This document shows positions 18,801 through 26,521 of a DNA stretch of 64,000 nt, one piece after another. Every line of letters begins with the position of its first letter. Within the stretch, counting starts at the first letter, position 1. Made by a program: the position numbers and the translations under genes. The DNA lies in contig CAYLNL010000003.1 of NCBI GenBank assembly GCA_964385175.1, positions 1 to 64,000 of the forward strand, written 5' to 3'. Below the pieces are notes generated by a model. It saw nothing but the letters and a program-made list of their open reading frames with translations. It had not been told where the DNA came from and ran no database searches. Source of the stretch: CAYLNL01 sp964385175 (GTDB lineage Bacteria; Bacteroidota; Bacteroidia; Flavobacteriales; Flavobacteriaceae).

Positions 18801-19079
18801 ATCTTTGAGCAACGCATAAAGTTCACGGTTGGCGTGGGTATCGCTTTTGTCAAATCGGGTATTGCAAAGGTCTTTAAAGGCTTCTTCAATTAGTTCTTCG
18901 CCCAGGTGCGGGTTCAGTTCTTTTAGTTTGCGTTTGAGTAATGGTTTTATCACCACATCGGTTTCGCTTTCACGCTCGGTGGTGTCCATATCAAAGCAGT
19001 TCAGATGTCTGTAATCCAGGTTGTTTACAAACACGCTGATAACTGCTTTTTCTATTTGGTCTTCGGTGATAATTGCCAT
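15804..19079 (-). CDS. hsdR: type I restriction enzyme R subunit (HsdR)
   Basis: DNA translocase and endonuclease subunit of the type I restriction complex. The N-terminal nuclease core contains RPDLIVFINGLPLLFIELKN (about 145-165), the D...ExK pattern. The ATPase follows with HTQGSGKS (Walker A, about 310), IVDEAHR (about 405) and AFTGTPL (about 435). The second RecA-like part contains DKPMKDHTLMQTIARANR. Its 1091 residues are a usual length. It is the last gene of the operon hsdM, transposase, hsdS, RhuM-Fic, GxxExxY, hsdR, about 38 bp after the previous gene. All key motifs are present, so it appears functional. Confidence 0.96.
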   Translation of the reverse strand: MAIITEDQIEKAVISVFVNNLDYRHLNCFDMDTTERESETDVVIKPLLKRKLKELNPHLGEELIEEAFKDLCNTRFDKSDTHANRELYALLKDGVEVNITTATGRTEPERVKVIDFRDESKNDYLVTSQLWVKGDLRLRPDLIVFINGLPLLFIELKNSNVPVRNAYDDNLTRYKKQIPLLFRYNALCMLSNGIETKIGAFNAGYEFYFNWLRFENEKQVPDKKRIKDYGVSLDYAVLGLCEKKRLLDYIENFIFYYNDSIKIAAKNHQFLGVNNAIENFALRLQHDAAGTDKENKGKLGVFWHTQGSGKSFSMIFFTRKIFRQFTGNYTFLIVTDRIELDAQIYRNFLGAGAIAESTKCISGSKEELREMLQKNHRYIFTLIYKFGSDKGKDYPLLSDRNDIIVIVDEAHRTQYKDLAENMRTGLPNAQYIAFTGTPLLGSRELTKNWFGDTVSEYNFKQSIEDEATVPLFYHKRVPQVLLQNDEINDDLAEIVSDENLSAENQDKLEREFAQEMSVLKADDRLETIARDIVYHFPRRGYLGKGMVITIDKFTAVKMYDKVKRLWEEEKRELQKQINTSQDQEEKAELKRLLEWMRKTDMAVIVSEEAGEEGKFEKAGLDIRPHRKRMKQVDENGQEMQDKFKNPKDPLQLVFVCSMWLTGFDAPTVSTLYLDKPMKDHTLMQTIARANRVTDVQIFGKPKKNGLVVDYYNVFRNLKKAFASYGGGSIGTGDDQDENSPARDIEQLFVLLKDAIAECDAYCKNIKVDLHQIKQSKETFSKLSLFEEYTDIILANDEQKKQFIVYDNTIDALYEACKPEIVGRRSEFPLAAIIHYLRQVIDGKADRGNLDSAKRRISQLLDESIIAQEENEVKEDTKDLHLVAEKREYFIKAWKQIDLSKLDVDKLKEEYKQAPYKNIEIADLRTFIQDKLQMMMDRNVTRRSFAEKLQEIIDRYNSGNSTNENYFDDLMAFVEKMKEEELRATREGLTEEELELFDLLKKEKLTKDEEQKVKLAAKNLLHRLKEERPKVLINDWHKDLQTKLQVQAAIKKVLDIHLPKTYDRAIYATKCDAVFDHFYIMATSGDQRAFVA

Positions 19080-19116
19080 TTGTCTGAACTATGATTGAAG
19101 ATGATTTATTTGATTA

Positions 19117-19518
19117 TTATGATTGTTGGGGTTTGAATTTTTTATTGGTGAGCCGTTTAAAATTTAAACTTGTTTCACCAAAGTTTATCAGCAAACCAAT
19201 TTCAAGATTGTATGCTTCCAGATAATTGATGGCTTGTGCAAAATGCACATCCTCTAATTTTACAATAGCTTTTAGCTCAACAGAAATAACGCCTTCTACC
19301 AAAAAATCAACCCTTCTTGTGCCTATTTGCTCATCACGGTAAAAAATGGGCATTTCATATTCTCTGCTAAAAGTTATTCCCGCCAAACCCATTTCAATAG
19401 CCAAAGCCCGCTGATAAATCACTTCCTGGAAGCCATTGCCCAACCGTTTATGCACTTCCATTGCACAACCAATAATCTTTGATGTAAGCTCAGAATATTT
19501 GTATTGTTCTTTAATCAT
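19117..19518 (-). CDS. GxxExxY-family protein (PD-(D/E)xK-like)
   Basis: A 133-residue protein with the naming motif GNGFQEVIY (about 27-35) and the later pair VDFLVEGVISVELKA, which has the D...ExK arrangement of a nuclease-like fold. The family is widespread in Bacteroidota, often inside restriction systems or near phage genes. Its function is not established. It sits between the RhuM-Fic gene and hsdR with gaps of about 40-50 bp, so it is probably cotranscribed with the restriction genes. Confidence 0.85.
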   Translation of the reverse strand: MIKEQYKYSELTSKIIGCAMEVHKRLGNGFQEVIYQRALAIEMGLAGITFSREYEMPIFYRDEQIGTRRVDFLVEGVISVELKAIVKLEDVHFAQAINYLEAYNLEIGLLINFGETSLNFKRLTNKKFKPQQS

Positions 19519-19568
19519 TCAACTTTTACTTTAATCATACTAATCATTATAATCACAAAAATCATAGT

Positions 19569-20528
19569 TTAGACAATGAGGTTTATAATCAGTTGCACCA
19601 TCAGTTCTTTTTCTCCGGGGTTGCTTTGGGCCACGAGCAGAGCAATTGCTGTCAGTCCGTTATCATTAATTTTTAGCTCGCCCGTTTTTTTGAAGCGGTG
19701 TTTGTTTTTCTCCAAAAACCAAACGAACAAAAATGCCCCGATACGCTTGTTGCCATCGCTGAACGAATGGTTTTTAATCACAAAATACAACAGGTGTGCC
19801 GCCTGCTCTTCAATGCTCGGGTACAGGTACTGCCCGCCAAAGGTTTGCACAACAGATTGCAGCGAACTTTTGAAACCATTGTCTTTTTCATTGCCAAACA
19901 GTTCGGTGGCTTCGTTTTTGGCGATGAGTTGCTTTTTCAGTTCGGCAATGGCAGCTTTGGCTTCGTTATACTCTATTTCGTAGGTGATGTTTTCGCTGAG
20001 TTGCAGGGTTTGCAGGTTGTGGCTGTCGTATTGGTTGAGCAATACAAAACTTTTGGTGTAATGGCTCAGAATATCCAGCAAGCCTTTGGCTTCCTGCAAT
20101 TGCAGGGTTTCGGTTTTGCCCGATTGCTCAATCAACTCCACCATTTTACCCAACTCATCCAGCCGTTTTTGGTTGATGGTATAGCCCTGCACCAAATACT
20201 CTTTCAGGCGTTGGGTAGCCCATTGGCGAAACTGTATGCCCCGTTTGGACTTGACACGATAGCCCACCGAGATAATAACATCCAGGTTGTAATGTTCTAC
20301 CTGATAGGTTTTACCGTCATCGGCAGTTGTCGCAAAATTTGCGACAACTGAACTTTGTTCCAATTCCCCTTCCGAAAACACGTTGTTAATGTGTTTGCCT
20401 ATGGTCTTGATATTCCTGTCAAACAACGATGCCATTTGATGGCGGTTTAACCAAACCGTTTCCTGCTCAAACTGTACCTTAATTTCCGTTTGATTGTCGG
20501 GGGTTTGGTATATGATGATGTCGTTCAT
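19569..20528 (-). CDS. RhuM-type virulence protein with C-terminal Fic/Doc domain
   Basis: A 319-residue two-part protein. The N-terminal half (about 1-200) matches the RhuM family (TPDNQTEIKVQFEQETVWLN; DGKTYQVEHYNLDVIISVGYRV), which includes a DNA-binding-like winged region. The C-terminal part contains a Fic/Doc motif HSFSDGNKRIGA at about 255-266. This keeps the catalytic His and the Asp-Gly-Asn-Lys-Arg loop, but has Ala where classical Fic proteins have the final Arg, as in Doc-like members. AMPylation or phosphorylation is therefore possible but unproven. RhuM-Fic genes are frequent passengers of type I restriction operons; here it lies between hsdS and hsdR. Confidence 0.88.
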   Translation of the reverse strand: MNDIIIYQTPDNQTEIKVQFEQETVWLNRHQMASLFDRNIKTIGKHINNVFSEGELEQSSVVANFATTADDGKTYQVEHYNLDVIISVGYRVKSKRGIQFRQWATQRLKEYLVQGYTINQKRLDELGKMVELIEQSGKTETLQLQEAKGLLDILSHYTKSFVLLNQYDSHNLQTLQLSENITYEIEYNEAKAAIAELKKQLIAKNEATELFGNEKDNGFKSSLQSVVQTFGGQYLYPSIEEQAAHLLYFVIKNHSFSDGNKRIGAFLFVWFLEKNKHRFKKTGELKINDNGLTAIALLVAQSNPGEKELMVQLIINLIV

Positions 20529-20561
20529 TGCTAATCTTTGTTAACCATTTAATCACAAAAA

Positions 20562-21839
20562 TCATAGTTCAGATACCTGCAATTTGCCGCTTATCAAGCG
20601 TGGTAACAACCGGTCCCGGATTTGGCGGAGTTGGGTGTTTTGATTTCCTAAAGTTGCTATTTGTTTTTGCATCAGTAAAACTTTATTGTGAAATGCTTTC
20701 ATCAAATCATCATCAGGCAAAATGATTTCTTGAAATTTCAGGAATGGTTCAAATTGAAAATTGCTAATTCCTGTTGATTGGATTTGATAGGTTTCAATCA
20801 TTCCTGTATCCCACAAATAATTTAAAAAGTAATAGAGATAAAGCGATGGAATACTTGTAGTCCGTATCTGTTTGCAGAAACTCGCAGCCATTACTTTATC
20901 ACCGTATGCATCAAGAATTTCCTGTGTGATAAAACAAGTTCTGCCTAATGGTTGACCTTCACTGCCACCTGCTGTTTCAAACACAATATCGCCTTCAATC
21001 AACTGTCGTGATTTCATATTGGATGCTTTGTGAAAGCGATAAACTTCAGGATTAGATTGTCCTGCTCTGATTTTCGGAATGTCTGTTCCCCGAATTACAA
21101 AACCTGCAACTGAAAATTGATTGTCTGATTTATCATTCCCCCAACCACCGCCAATGTGGTAGTCAATTACTTTACCGATTGGTTTTAATTTCCAATCAAC
21201 AGGAATTCCCTTCTTAAACTTCGCCTGTTTATACCCGGGCTTGCCCGCCGCGGCGGGGAAACGCATCCGCACAAACCATTCTTTATACAGTTCACGGGCG
21301 GTTTGCTCCAACAGTTTGATGCGTTGGTTGTTTATTGCTATCAAATCATCATAAGCCGAAAGGATGGAGGCTATACGTTGTTGGGTTTCGGGTTTTTCTG
21401 GGAATTGGATTTTTAGTTTTTTAATTAACTCAGGATTAAATGAAGGATAAGCAGAGGTTTGATTTTCTGAAATTAAAGACAAATAGTCTGTAACGAAATC
21501 ACTCGCTAAATAGTAGTAGAGAAATTTTGCATCTATTTTTTTGGCACTTATCACTACGTAACCAGTTGATACAACGGTATTCGGTTTAGGATTATTTATG
21601 AAGCCGAAGTGCTTTAAATTTGGTCTTACAGTAGATATAATAATGTCGTTGGTTCTAACAATTCTTTTAGCTCTGCTTGGGGCATTTTTGAATTCAATAA
21701 TTTGCGGAACATCAAAAATTCCACCGGTCACGGAAGAAGTGTCAATATATTCAATAGTCTCATATGCAAAACTTCTTCCAGCAGTTTTTGCGTTCACATC
21801 AACTAAATTCCCAATAATATCTTCCTTCCAATCTTTCAT
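20562..21839 (-). CDS. hsdS: type I restriction-modification specificity subunit (HsdS)
   Basis: The subunit that recognises the split DNA target for both HsdM and HsdR. It has two target-recognition domains (about 1-150 and 210-370). Each is followed by a conserved coiled helix: QQRIASILSAYDDLIAINNQ (about 156-175) and QIATLGNQNTQLRQIRDRLL near the C-terminus. Its 425 residues make it full length. The ATG at 21837-21839 overlaps, as ATGA, the stop of a relic hsdM 3' end immediately upstream, the usual hsdM-hsdS coupling. The present hsdM gene ends about 640 bp further away because a transposase lies between. Confidence 0.94.
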   Translation of the reverse strand: MKDWKEDIIGNLVDVNAKTAGRSFAYETIEYIDTSSVTGGIFDVPQIIEFKNAPSRAKRIVRTNDIIISTVRPNLKHFGFINNPKPNTVVSTGYVVISAKKIDAKFLYYYLASDFVTDYLSLISENQTSAYPSFNPELIKKLKIQFPEKPETQQRIASILSAYDDLIAINNQRIKLLEQTARELYKEWFVRMRFPAAAGKPGYKQAKFKKGIPVDWKLKPIGKVIDYHIGGGWGNDKSDNQFSVAGFVIRGTDIPKIRAGQSNPEVYRFHKASNMKSRQLIEGDIVFETAGGSEGQPLGRTCFITQEILDAYGDKVMAASFCKQIRTTSIPSLYLYYFLNYLWDTGMIETYQIQSTGISNFQFEPFLKFQEIILPDDDLMKAFHNKVLLMQKQIATLGNQNTQLRQIRDRLLPRLISGKLQVSEL

Positions 21840-21896
21840 CCTATCGCCAATAAATTTTGGTTAATCAATTCTTCCAACTCACTTGCCTTTTGGTTC
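21836..21896 (-). pseudogene. relic 3' end of hsdM
   Basis: On the minus strand this stretch encodes a C-terminus ending KASELEELINQNLLAIG, closely similar to the end of the intact HsdM (KAKELEELINQNLKSIAENG). Its TGA overlaps the hsdS ATG by 4 nt. An in-frame TAG lies just upstream in the hairpin DNA, so it is not a gene. It shows where hsdM used to end before the transposase module was inserted. Confidence 0.8.
21851..21896. repeat. direct repeat, left copy, flanking the transposase module
   Basis: A 46-bp stretch that agrees with 22506-22551 at 42 positions in the same orientation. The four differences, if both copies were once identical, argue that the duplication is not very recent or came from a diverged allele. 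Confidence 0.85.
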
Positions 21897-22014
21897 CAGC
21901 CCTAAAGGGCTGCGATATGGGTAGAAAAGAAAACGAGAACGATATTTTGTCCCGTACGGGACAAAACCATCAAACCAACACCATTATCTACCCATCTTTT
22001 GTGCCTAACGGCAT
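21897..22014. repeat. REP-like hairpin cluster beside the transposase
   Basis: Three palindromes in 118 bp: a 7-bp stem with AA loop (CAGCCCT/AGGGCTG, 21897-21912), a 22-bp perfect palindrome centred on CCCGTACGGG (21945-21966), and TGCC-TAAC-GGCA near 22002-22013. An outer inverted repeat, ATGGGTAG (21917-21924) with CTACCCAT (21988-21995), encloses the central one. Such hairpins are the expected substrate of REP-associated tyrosine transposases. Confidence 0.7.
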
Positions 22015-22019
22015 GGTTT

Positions 22020-22490
22020 TCATAATTCATAATCAACCCGTTTGAAAATATATGCCTCATTAAAATCTACTTCAAATTTTCGTAACATATCCAAATACTC
22101 ATCCAAAAACTTACGCTTTTTATGATGTTCTTCCTGATTGCGTATATATTCAATCACATTGTCCACATGCGACTTGCTGTATGAAAACGCCCCGTATCCT
22201 TCCTGCCAACTGAATTTACTATCTACAAATCTCTTGCTGTTTATCCACTTAGATGAATCACCCTTTATATCCTGCATCAAATCCGACAACGATTGTGTTG
22301 GTCGCATTCCAAACAATATATGAATATGGTCGGGCATACCATTAATGGCTAAAACTTTGTGATTATGGTTTTGTATGATTCCCGTGATGTACCTATACAA
22401 TTCATCTTTCCATTCTTTCCGAATCACGCTTTCACGGTTTTGAACTGCAAAAACTGCCTGAATATGAATCTGTGTATAGGTGTTAGCCAT
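22020..22490 (-). mobile_element. REP-associated tyrosine transposase (IS200/IS605 TnpA-like)
   Basis: A 156-residue Y1-type HUH transposase. The metal-binding HUH pair is in PDHIHILFG (about residues 53-61). The catalytic tyrosine region is YSKSHVDNVIEYIRNQEEHH (about 104-123). The opening ANTYTQIHIQAVFAV is typical of the IS200-like fold. No accessory tnpB is present. The ATG overlaps the hsdM stop by 8 nt (ATGGCTAA), so it is translationally linked to hsdM. Hairpin DNA lies on its 3' side. The gene therefore sits inside the restriction operon, and the downstream hsdS, RhuM-Fic, GxxExxY and hsdR genes must be read through it or from a new promoter. Confidence 0.9.
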
Positions 22491-24426
22491 TCTCTGCTAT
22501 TGATTTTAAATTTTGGTTAATCAACTCTTCCAGCTCCTTTGCCTTTTGGTTCAATTCATTCAATGAGATATGCCGCTGTTTCATTTCGGCTAAAAACTCT
22601 TCTTCGGTCAGCCCGTCTTCTTCTATTACTACACCCACATACCTGCCGGGGTTCAGGGAGTAGTCCTGCTCTTCAATTTCCTTCAGCGTAGCGGCTTTGC
22701 ACAAACCCGTTACATCTTCATACACGCCATTGGGGAAGCGTTCGTTCAGCCAGTTAATGTGTCCTACGAAATAGTTTTGCTTTTCTACCAAAGCTTTCCA
22801 TTGCTTTTCGGCTTCTTCTAATTGTTTTTCCAGCTTCCTTTTGTCTGAATCAGGGTTTTTACGATTTCCCGAATTTTCAGGATTAAATGCTGCCAATTCT
22901 TTCTCCAGTTTAATTTTGGTAATTCTTAAATCCTGCAAATCCTGATTCAGACTATTGGCTTGCTGTTGGTATTTGGCTAATAGTGCAGTAAGGCGTTCCG
23001 TTTCGCCACGATACAACCGCACAATGGTGGCAATGTTTTGTATGTGTTCATCGGTAAACTCCCGCAGCGAACGGGTTACCTGCTTAAAAATGTTCCGGGC
23101 ATCAATAAACAGAATTTTGTCTGCATCTGAATTTACAGAATTAGAGGATTTGCCGGATGAAGATGCTTCATCAATTCTGTTCATTCTCAAATCCTGCAAA
23201 TTCTGATTCCGACATTTGTTTTTGTCAAAAAACCACAAGGTAGCGGGCAGGGTAACGGTGTAAAACATATTTTTGGGCAGGGTGAGCATACAGTCAATTA
23301 CCCCGCTTTTAACCAGGTTTTGGCGTATGTCGGCTTCGCTGTTGCGGGCATCGCTGGCACTGTTGGCCATTACCAAAGCGGCTCTGCCTGTGGGCTTCAG
23401 GGAAGTGGCAAACAGGTTTATCCAAAGGTAGTTGGCATTGGGTACGCTGTTTACGGCTGCCTGCTTTTTGGCGGTGGGTTTGGTTTTGTTTTTCGGTATG
23501 CCATATTCGTTAAAACGCTTGTCGTCCTTTACCCGGTCATAGTTCACATCGTCCACGTTAAAGGGCGGATTCGCCATCACGTAGTCAAATTTGCCATAGC
23601 TGTCAAACGGATTTTCGTAATAGGCATTGGCTTGCACCACTTGCCCGCGCAGACCGTTTACGGCTAAGTTCATTCGGGCCAGTTTTACGGTTTCACTGTC
23701 TTTTTCGCTGCCATACACCATCAGGTCTTTGGTATCGTCATCGTGCAGTTCTGCTCTTCGCTTGTCCACAAATTCGCTGCTCTGCACAAACATACCGCCA
23801 CTGCCGCAGGCAGGGTCGTAAATAGTGCCTTTATACGGTTCAATCACTTCCACCATCAGTTTTACCACACTGGTTGGCGTGTAGAACGCCCCACCACCTT
23901 GTCCTTCGGCAAGGGCAAACTCACCCAAAAAGTATTCATACACTTTCCCAAATACATCGCCTGTGGCATCTTCGGGAATGTCTTTAAAAGTTTTCAGCAA
24001 GCTCTTGGGGAGGCTACGGTCGTCTTTGGTGTAAAGTTTAAAGTATTCGTCTTTGGGTAAACTGTCTTTCAGTTCGGGCTTGTAATATTCAATCAGTTCC
24101 ATAGCCTTTTTAATGGCTTTGGCAATGTCGTCTTTCTCGGGCAGGTTCAGCAAATAGTCATACTCTGCTTCGGGTGGCAGGTAGAAGCCGCATTTCAGAA
24201 TAGCAATTTCTTCTTCTTTCAGTTGGTTGCGGCTTTTCTTTTGGGCTTCCAGTTCGGCTTTTATTTCCGCCTTCACTTTGTTGTAACGGATAGAAGCAAA
24301 GCGAAGAAAAATCAGTCCCAAAATAGGCGTTGAATATTCACTGGCTTTCAGTCCGCTGTCGGCACGCAGCTTATCAGCCGCTTTCCACAAATTATCTTCG
24401 AGTTCTTTCAGTTGTTCTGCTGTCAT
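22483..24426 (-). CDS. hsdM: type I restriction-modification methyltransferase (HsdM)
   Basis: N6-adenine DNA methyltransferase subunit, required for both protection and restriction by the complex. An N-terminal helical domain (about 1-160) precedes the catalytic domain with the S-adenosylmethionine motif DPACGSGGMF (about 205-214) and the catalytic NPPF (about 287-290). The C-terminal third has coiled-coil character (KYQQQANSLNQDLQDLRITK). Length is 647 residues. The last 20 or so residues appear to have been rebuilt by a duplicated segment: the original C-terminus remains as a relic next to hsdS. All catalytic motifs are intact. Confidence 0.95.
   Translation of the reverse strand: MTAEQLKELEDNLWKAADKLRADSGLKASEYSTPILGLIFLRFASIRYNKVKAEIKAELEAQKKSRNQLKEEEIAILKCGFYLPPEAEYDYLLNLPEKDDIAKAIKKAMELIEYYKPELKDSLPKDEYFKLYTKDDRSLPKSLLKTFKDIPEDATGDVFGKVYEYFLGEFALAEGQGGGAFYTPTSVVKLMVEVIEPYKGTIYDPACGSGGMFVQSSEFVDKRRAELHDDDTKDLMVYGSEKDSETVKLARMNLAVNGLRGQVVQANAYYENPFDSYGKFDYVMANPPFNVDDVNYDRVKDDKRFNEYGIPKNKTKPTAKKQAAVNSVPNANYLWINLFATSLKPTGRAALVMANSASDARNSEADIRQNLVKSGVIDCMLTLPKNMFYTVTLPATLWFFDKNKCRNQNLQDLRMNRIDEASSSGKSSNSVNSDADKILFIDARNIFKQVTRSLREFTDEHIQNIATIVRLYRGETERLTALLAKYQQQANSLNQDLQDLRITKIKLEKELAAFNPENSGNRKNPDSDKRKLEKQLEEAEKQWKALVEKQNYFVGHINWLNERFPNGVYEDVTGLCKAATLKEIEEQDYSLNPGRYVGVVIEEDGLTEEEFLAEMKQRHISLNELNQKAKELEELINQNLKSIAENG
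22506..22551. repeat. direct repeat, right copy, within the hsdM 3' end
   Basis: The partner of 21851-21896, 42 of 46 bases identical and in the same orientation. It encodes the C-terminal residues of the present HsdM. The two copies bracket the transposase gene and its hairpins. Confidence 0.85.
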
Positions 24427-24462
24427 TTAGTACTCACTATTTAGCTCGTTTTCCAAGATACA

Positions 24463-25890
24463 TTATTTTATTGCTTTTAGCCCTAATTCTGCTCCCTTTT
24501 TAAGCATGTATTGATAGGCCGCTTCATACTCATTTGGGATTTCGCCCTCTAAAATAGCTTCTTTGATGGCATTTTTTATAATCCCGATGGGAGCAGAAGG
24601 TTGAAGGTTGAAGGTTTTCATAATTTCCTCTCCTGTTATGGGCGGCTGGAAATTCCGCACGTGGTCGCGGGCTTCCACTTCTTCCATTTTCTGGCGTACT
24701 ACCTGGAAATTCTGGTGATATTTTTTGAATTTCGCCGGGTTTTTGGTGGTAATATCGGCTTCGCACAGCACCATGAGGTCATCTATGTGGTTGCCGGCAT
24801 CGAAAATAAGCCGCCTCACCGCCGAATCGGTAACTAAATCTTGCGCCAGGATAATGGGGCGGGAACTCATGGCCACCAGCTTTTGAACGTATCGGAGCGA
24901 TTCATTTAACGGCATTCGCAACCGTTTAAAAATTTTATATACCATTTTAGAACCCACGTATTCATGCCCGTGAAACGTCCAGCCGATTTCAGGGTCAAAT
25001 TTTTTAGTAGGCGCTTTCCCAATGTCGTGCAGCAGGGCAGCCCAGCGCAACCATAGGTTGGGGGTATGGCGGGCAATGTTATCCACCACCTCTAACGTAT
25101 GCCAGAAATTGTCTTTGTGTTGTTTCCCTTCTTTTTCTTCAATACCCTGCAAAGCCGTGAGCTCGGGCAGAATGAGGGGCAGCAGCTGCGTTTGATAGAG
25201 CAGCCGCAAGCCTGCGGAAGGTTGTTCGCTCAGGAGTATTTTGTGCATTTCGTCCACGATGCGCTCCTGGGAAATAATGGTGAGGCGGTTCTTATTCCGG
25301 CAAATGGCTTGCAGCGAGGCATCTTCAATGCGAAAATGCAGCTGCGAGGCAAAGCGGATAGCCCGCATCATGCGGAGCGGGTCATCGGAATAGGTGATAT
25401 CGGGGTCGAGCGGTGTGCGGATGAGCCCATTTTCCAGGTCTTTCATCCCGCCAAAAGGGTCTGTTAAATCGCCGAAATGTTCCGGGGAAAGCGACAGCGC
25501 CATAGCGTTGATGGTAAAATCGCGCCGGTACTGGTCGTCCTCCAGCGTACCATCTTCCACAATGGGTTTCCGGCTGTTGCGTTGGTAGCTTTCCCTGCGG
25601 GCGCCCACGAACTCCACCTCTAAACCCTGGGTTTTTAGCATGGCCGTGCCAAAATTTTTGAAAACCTGCACTTCGGGGTTGCCTGGCAATTTTTCGGCAA
25701 CCTTGCGGGCAAGGGCAATGCCGCTACCCACGGCAACGATGTCGATATCTTTAGGGGTTTCTTTCTGCAAAAAATAATCGCGAACAAACCCGCCAATGAC
25801 ATAACTGTCCAGGTTCAACCCGGCGGCGGCGTTTGAAATCAGGGCGAAAACAGGGTGGTGAAGGGCTTCTTTGTAGTTGCTTGGTTTCAT
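24463..25890 (-). CDS. cca: CCA tRNA nucleotidyltransferase with HD domain
   Basis: Adds or repairs the 3' CCA of tRNAs, an essential step here because the tRNA genes seen do not encode CCA. The class II polymerase-beta head has GGFVRDY (about 33-39) and the metal-binding DIDIV (about 48-52). It is followed by the RRDFTINAMAL motif (about 128-138), the neck region, and an HD hydrolase domain (LLHDIGK, about 288-294). Length 475 is usual for Bacteroidota members with the HD domain. It lies 36 bp from the restriction operon, which marks the right border of that accessory block. Confidence 0.93.
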   Translation of the reverse strand: MKPSNYKEALHHPVFALISNAAAGLNLDSYVIGGFVRDYFLQKETPKDIDIVAVGSGIALARKVAEKLPGNPEVQVFKNFGTAMLKTQGLEVEFVGARRESYQRNSRKPIVEDGTLEDDQYRRDFTINAMALSLSPEHFGDLTDPFGGMKDLENGLIRTPLDPDITYSDDPLRMMRAIRFASQLHFRIEDASLQAICRNKNRLTIISQERIVDEMHKILLSEQPSAGLRLLYQTQLLPLILPELTALQGIEEKEGKQHKDNFWHTLEVVDNIARHTPNLWLRWAALLHDIGKAPTKKFDPEIGWTFHGHEYVGSKMVYKIFKRLRMPLNESLRYVQKLVAMSSRPIILAQDLVTDSAVRRLIFDAGNHIDDLMVLCEADITTKNPAKFKKYHQNFQVVRQKMEEVEARDHVRNFQPPITGEEIMKTFNLQPSAPIGIIKNAIKEAILEGEIPNEYEAAYQYMLKKGAELGLKAIK

Positions 25891-25960
25891 CTTTTGCTGT
25901 TCAGGATGAGGAGGCGCGCTGTAGAATTTTTTAAGAGGAAGGAATATACAGGAAAATTGG

Positions 25961-26521
25961 TCATTGGCGGATTATTTTCACGAGACCGCCTTTCCCGATT
26001 TTGATAATGGATGACGGTTTTTCGCCTCGTTTATCGCGGTGCAAAGGTACAATATAGTCCACACCTTTTAAAATATAGGGGCTTATTTCGGCAAAAGACA
26101 TGGGTGCCGGTTCTCCGCTGATATTGGCGGAGGTGGAAACGATGGGTTTCCGGAAGGTTTTGATGAGCTGTTGGCAAAATTCATCGCCCGCCACGCGGAT
26201 GGCGAGGGTATTATCTGCCGCCACCAGGTTGGGGGCCACACCCACCGGGTTGTCATAGACAATGGTAACGGGTTTGTCGGCAAGCCGGATGATGTCATAC
26301 GCCGCATCGGGCACTTCGTCCACGTATTTTTCCAGCATCGCCACATCCGACACTAAGCAAATGAGTGCCTTGGAATCGGCTCGCTGCTTGAGGGCATATA
26401 CTTTTTTCACGGCTTCCGGGTTGGTGGCATCGCAACCAATCCCCCAGACGGTGTCGGTGGGGTAGAGGATGAGGTTTCCCTTCTTCAGGGTGTCGATGGT
26501 TTTCTGAATTTCCGTTTTCAT
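25961..26521 (-). CDS. tsaC: L-threonylcarbamoyladenylate synthase (TsaC/Sua5/YrdC)
   Basis: Makes threonylcarbamoyl-AMP from threonine, bicarbonate and ATP for the t6A37 modification of ANN-decoding tRNAs. The YrdC fold is evident from the start: KKGNLILYPTDTVWGIGCDA (about 13-32), the KQRADSKAL loop for ATP and substrate binding, and STSANISGEPAP (about 131-142). The 186 residues represent the single-domain form without the Sua5 extension. The ATG overlaps the stop of the upstream pyruvyltransferase gene by 4 nt, so the two are translationally coupled although functionally unrelated. Confidence 0.92.
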   Translation of the reverse strand: MKTEIQKTIDTLKKGNLILYPTDTVWGIGCDATNPEAVKKVYALKQRADSKALICLVSDVAMLEKYVDEVPDAAYDIIRLADKPVTIVYDNPVGVAPNLVAADNTLAIRVAGDEFCQQLIKTFRKPIVSTSANISGEPAPMSFAEISPYILKGVDYIVPLHRDKRGEKPSSIIKIGKGGLVKIIRQ

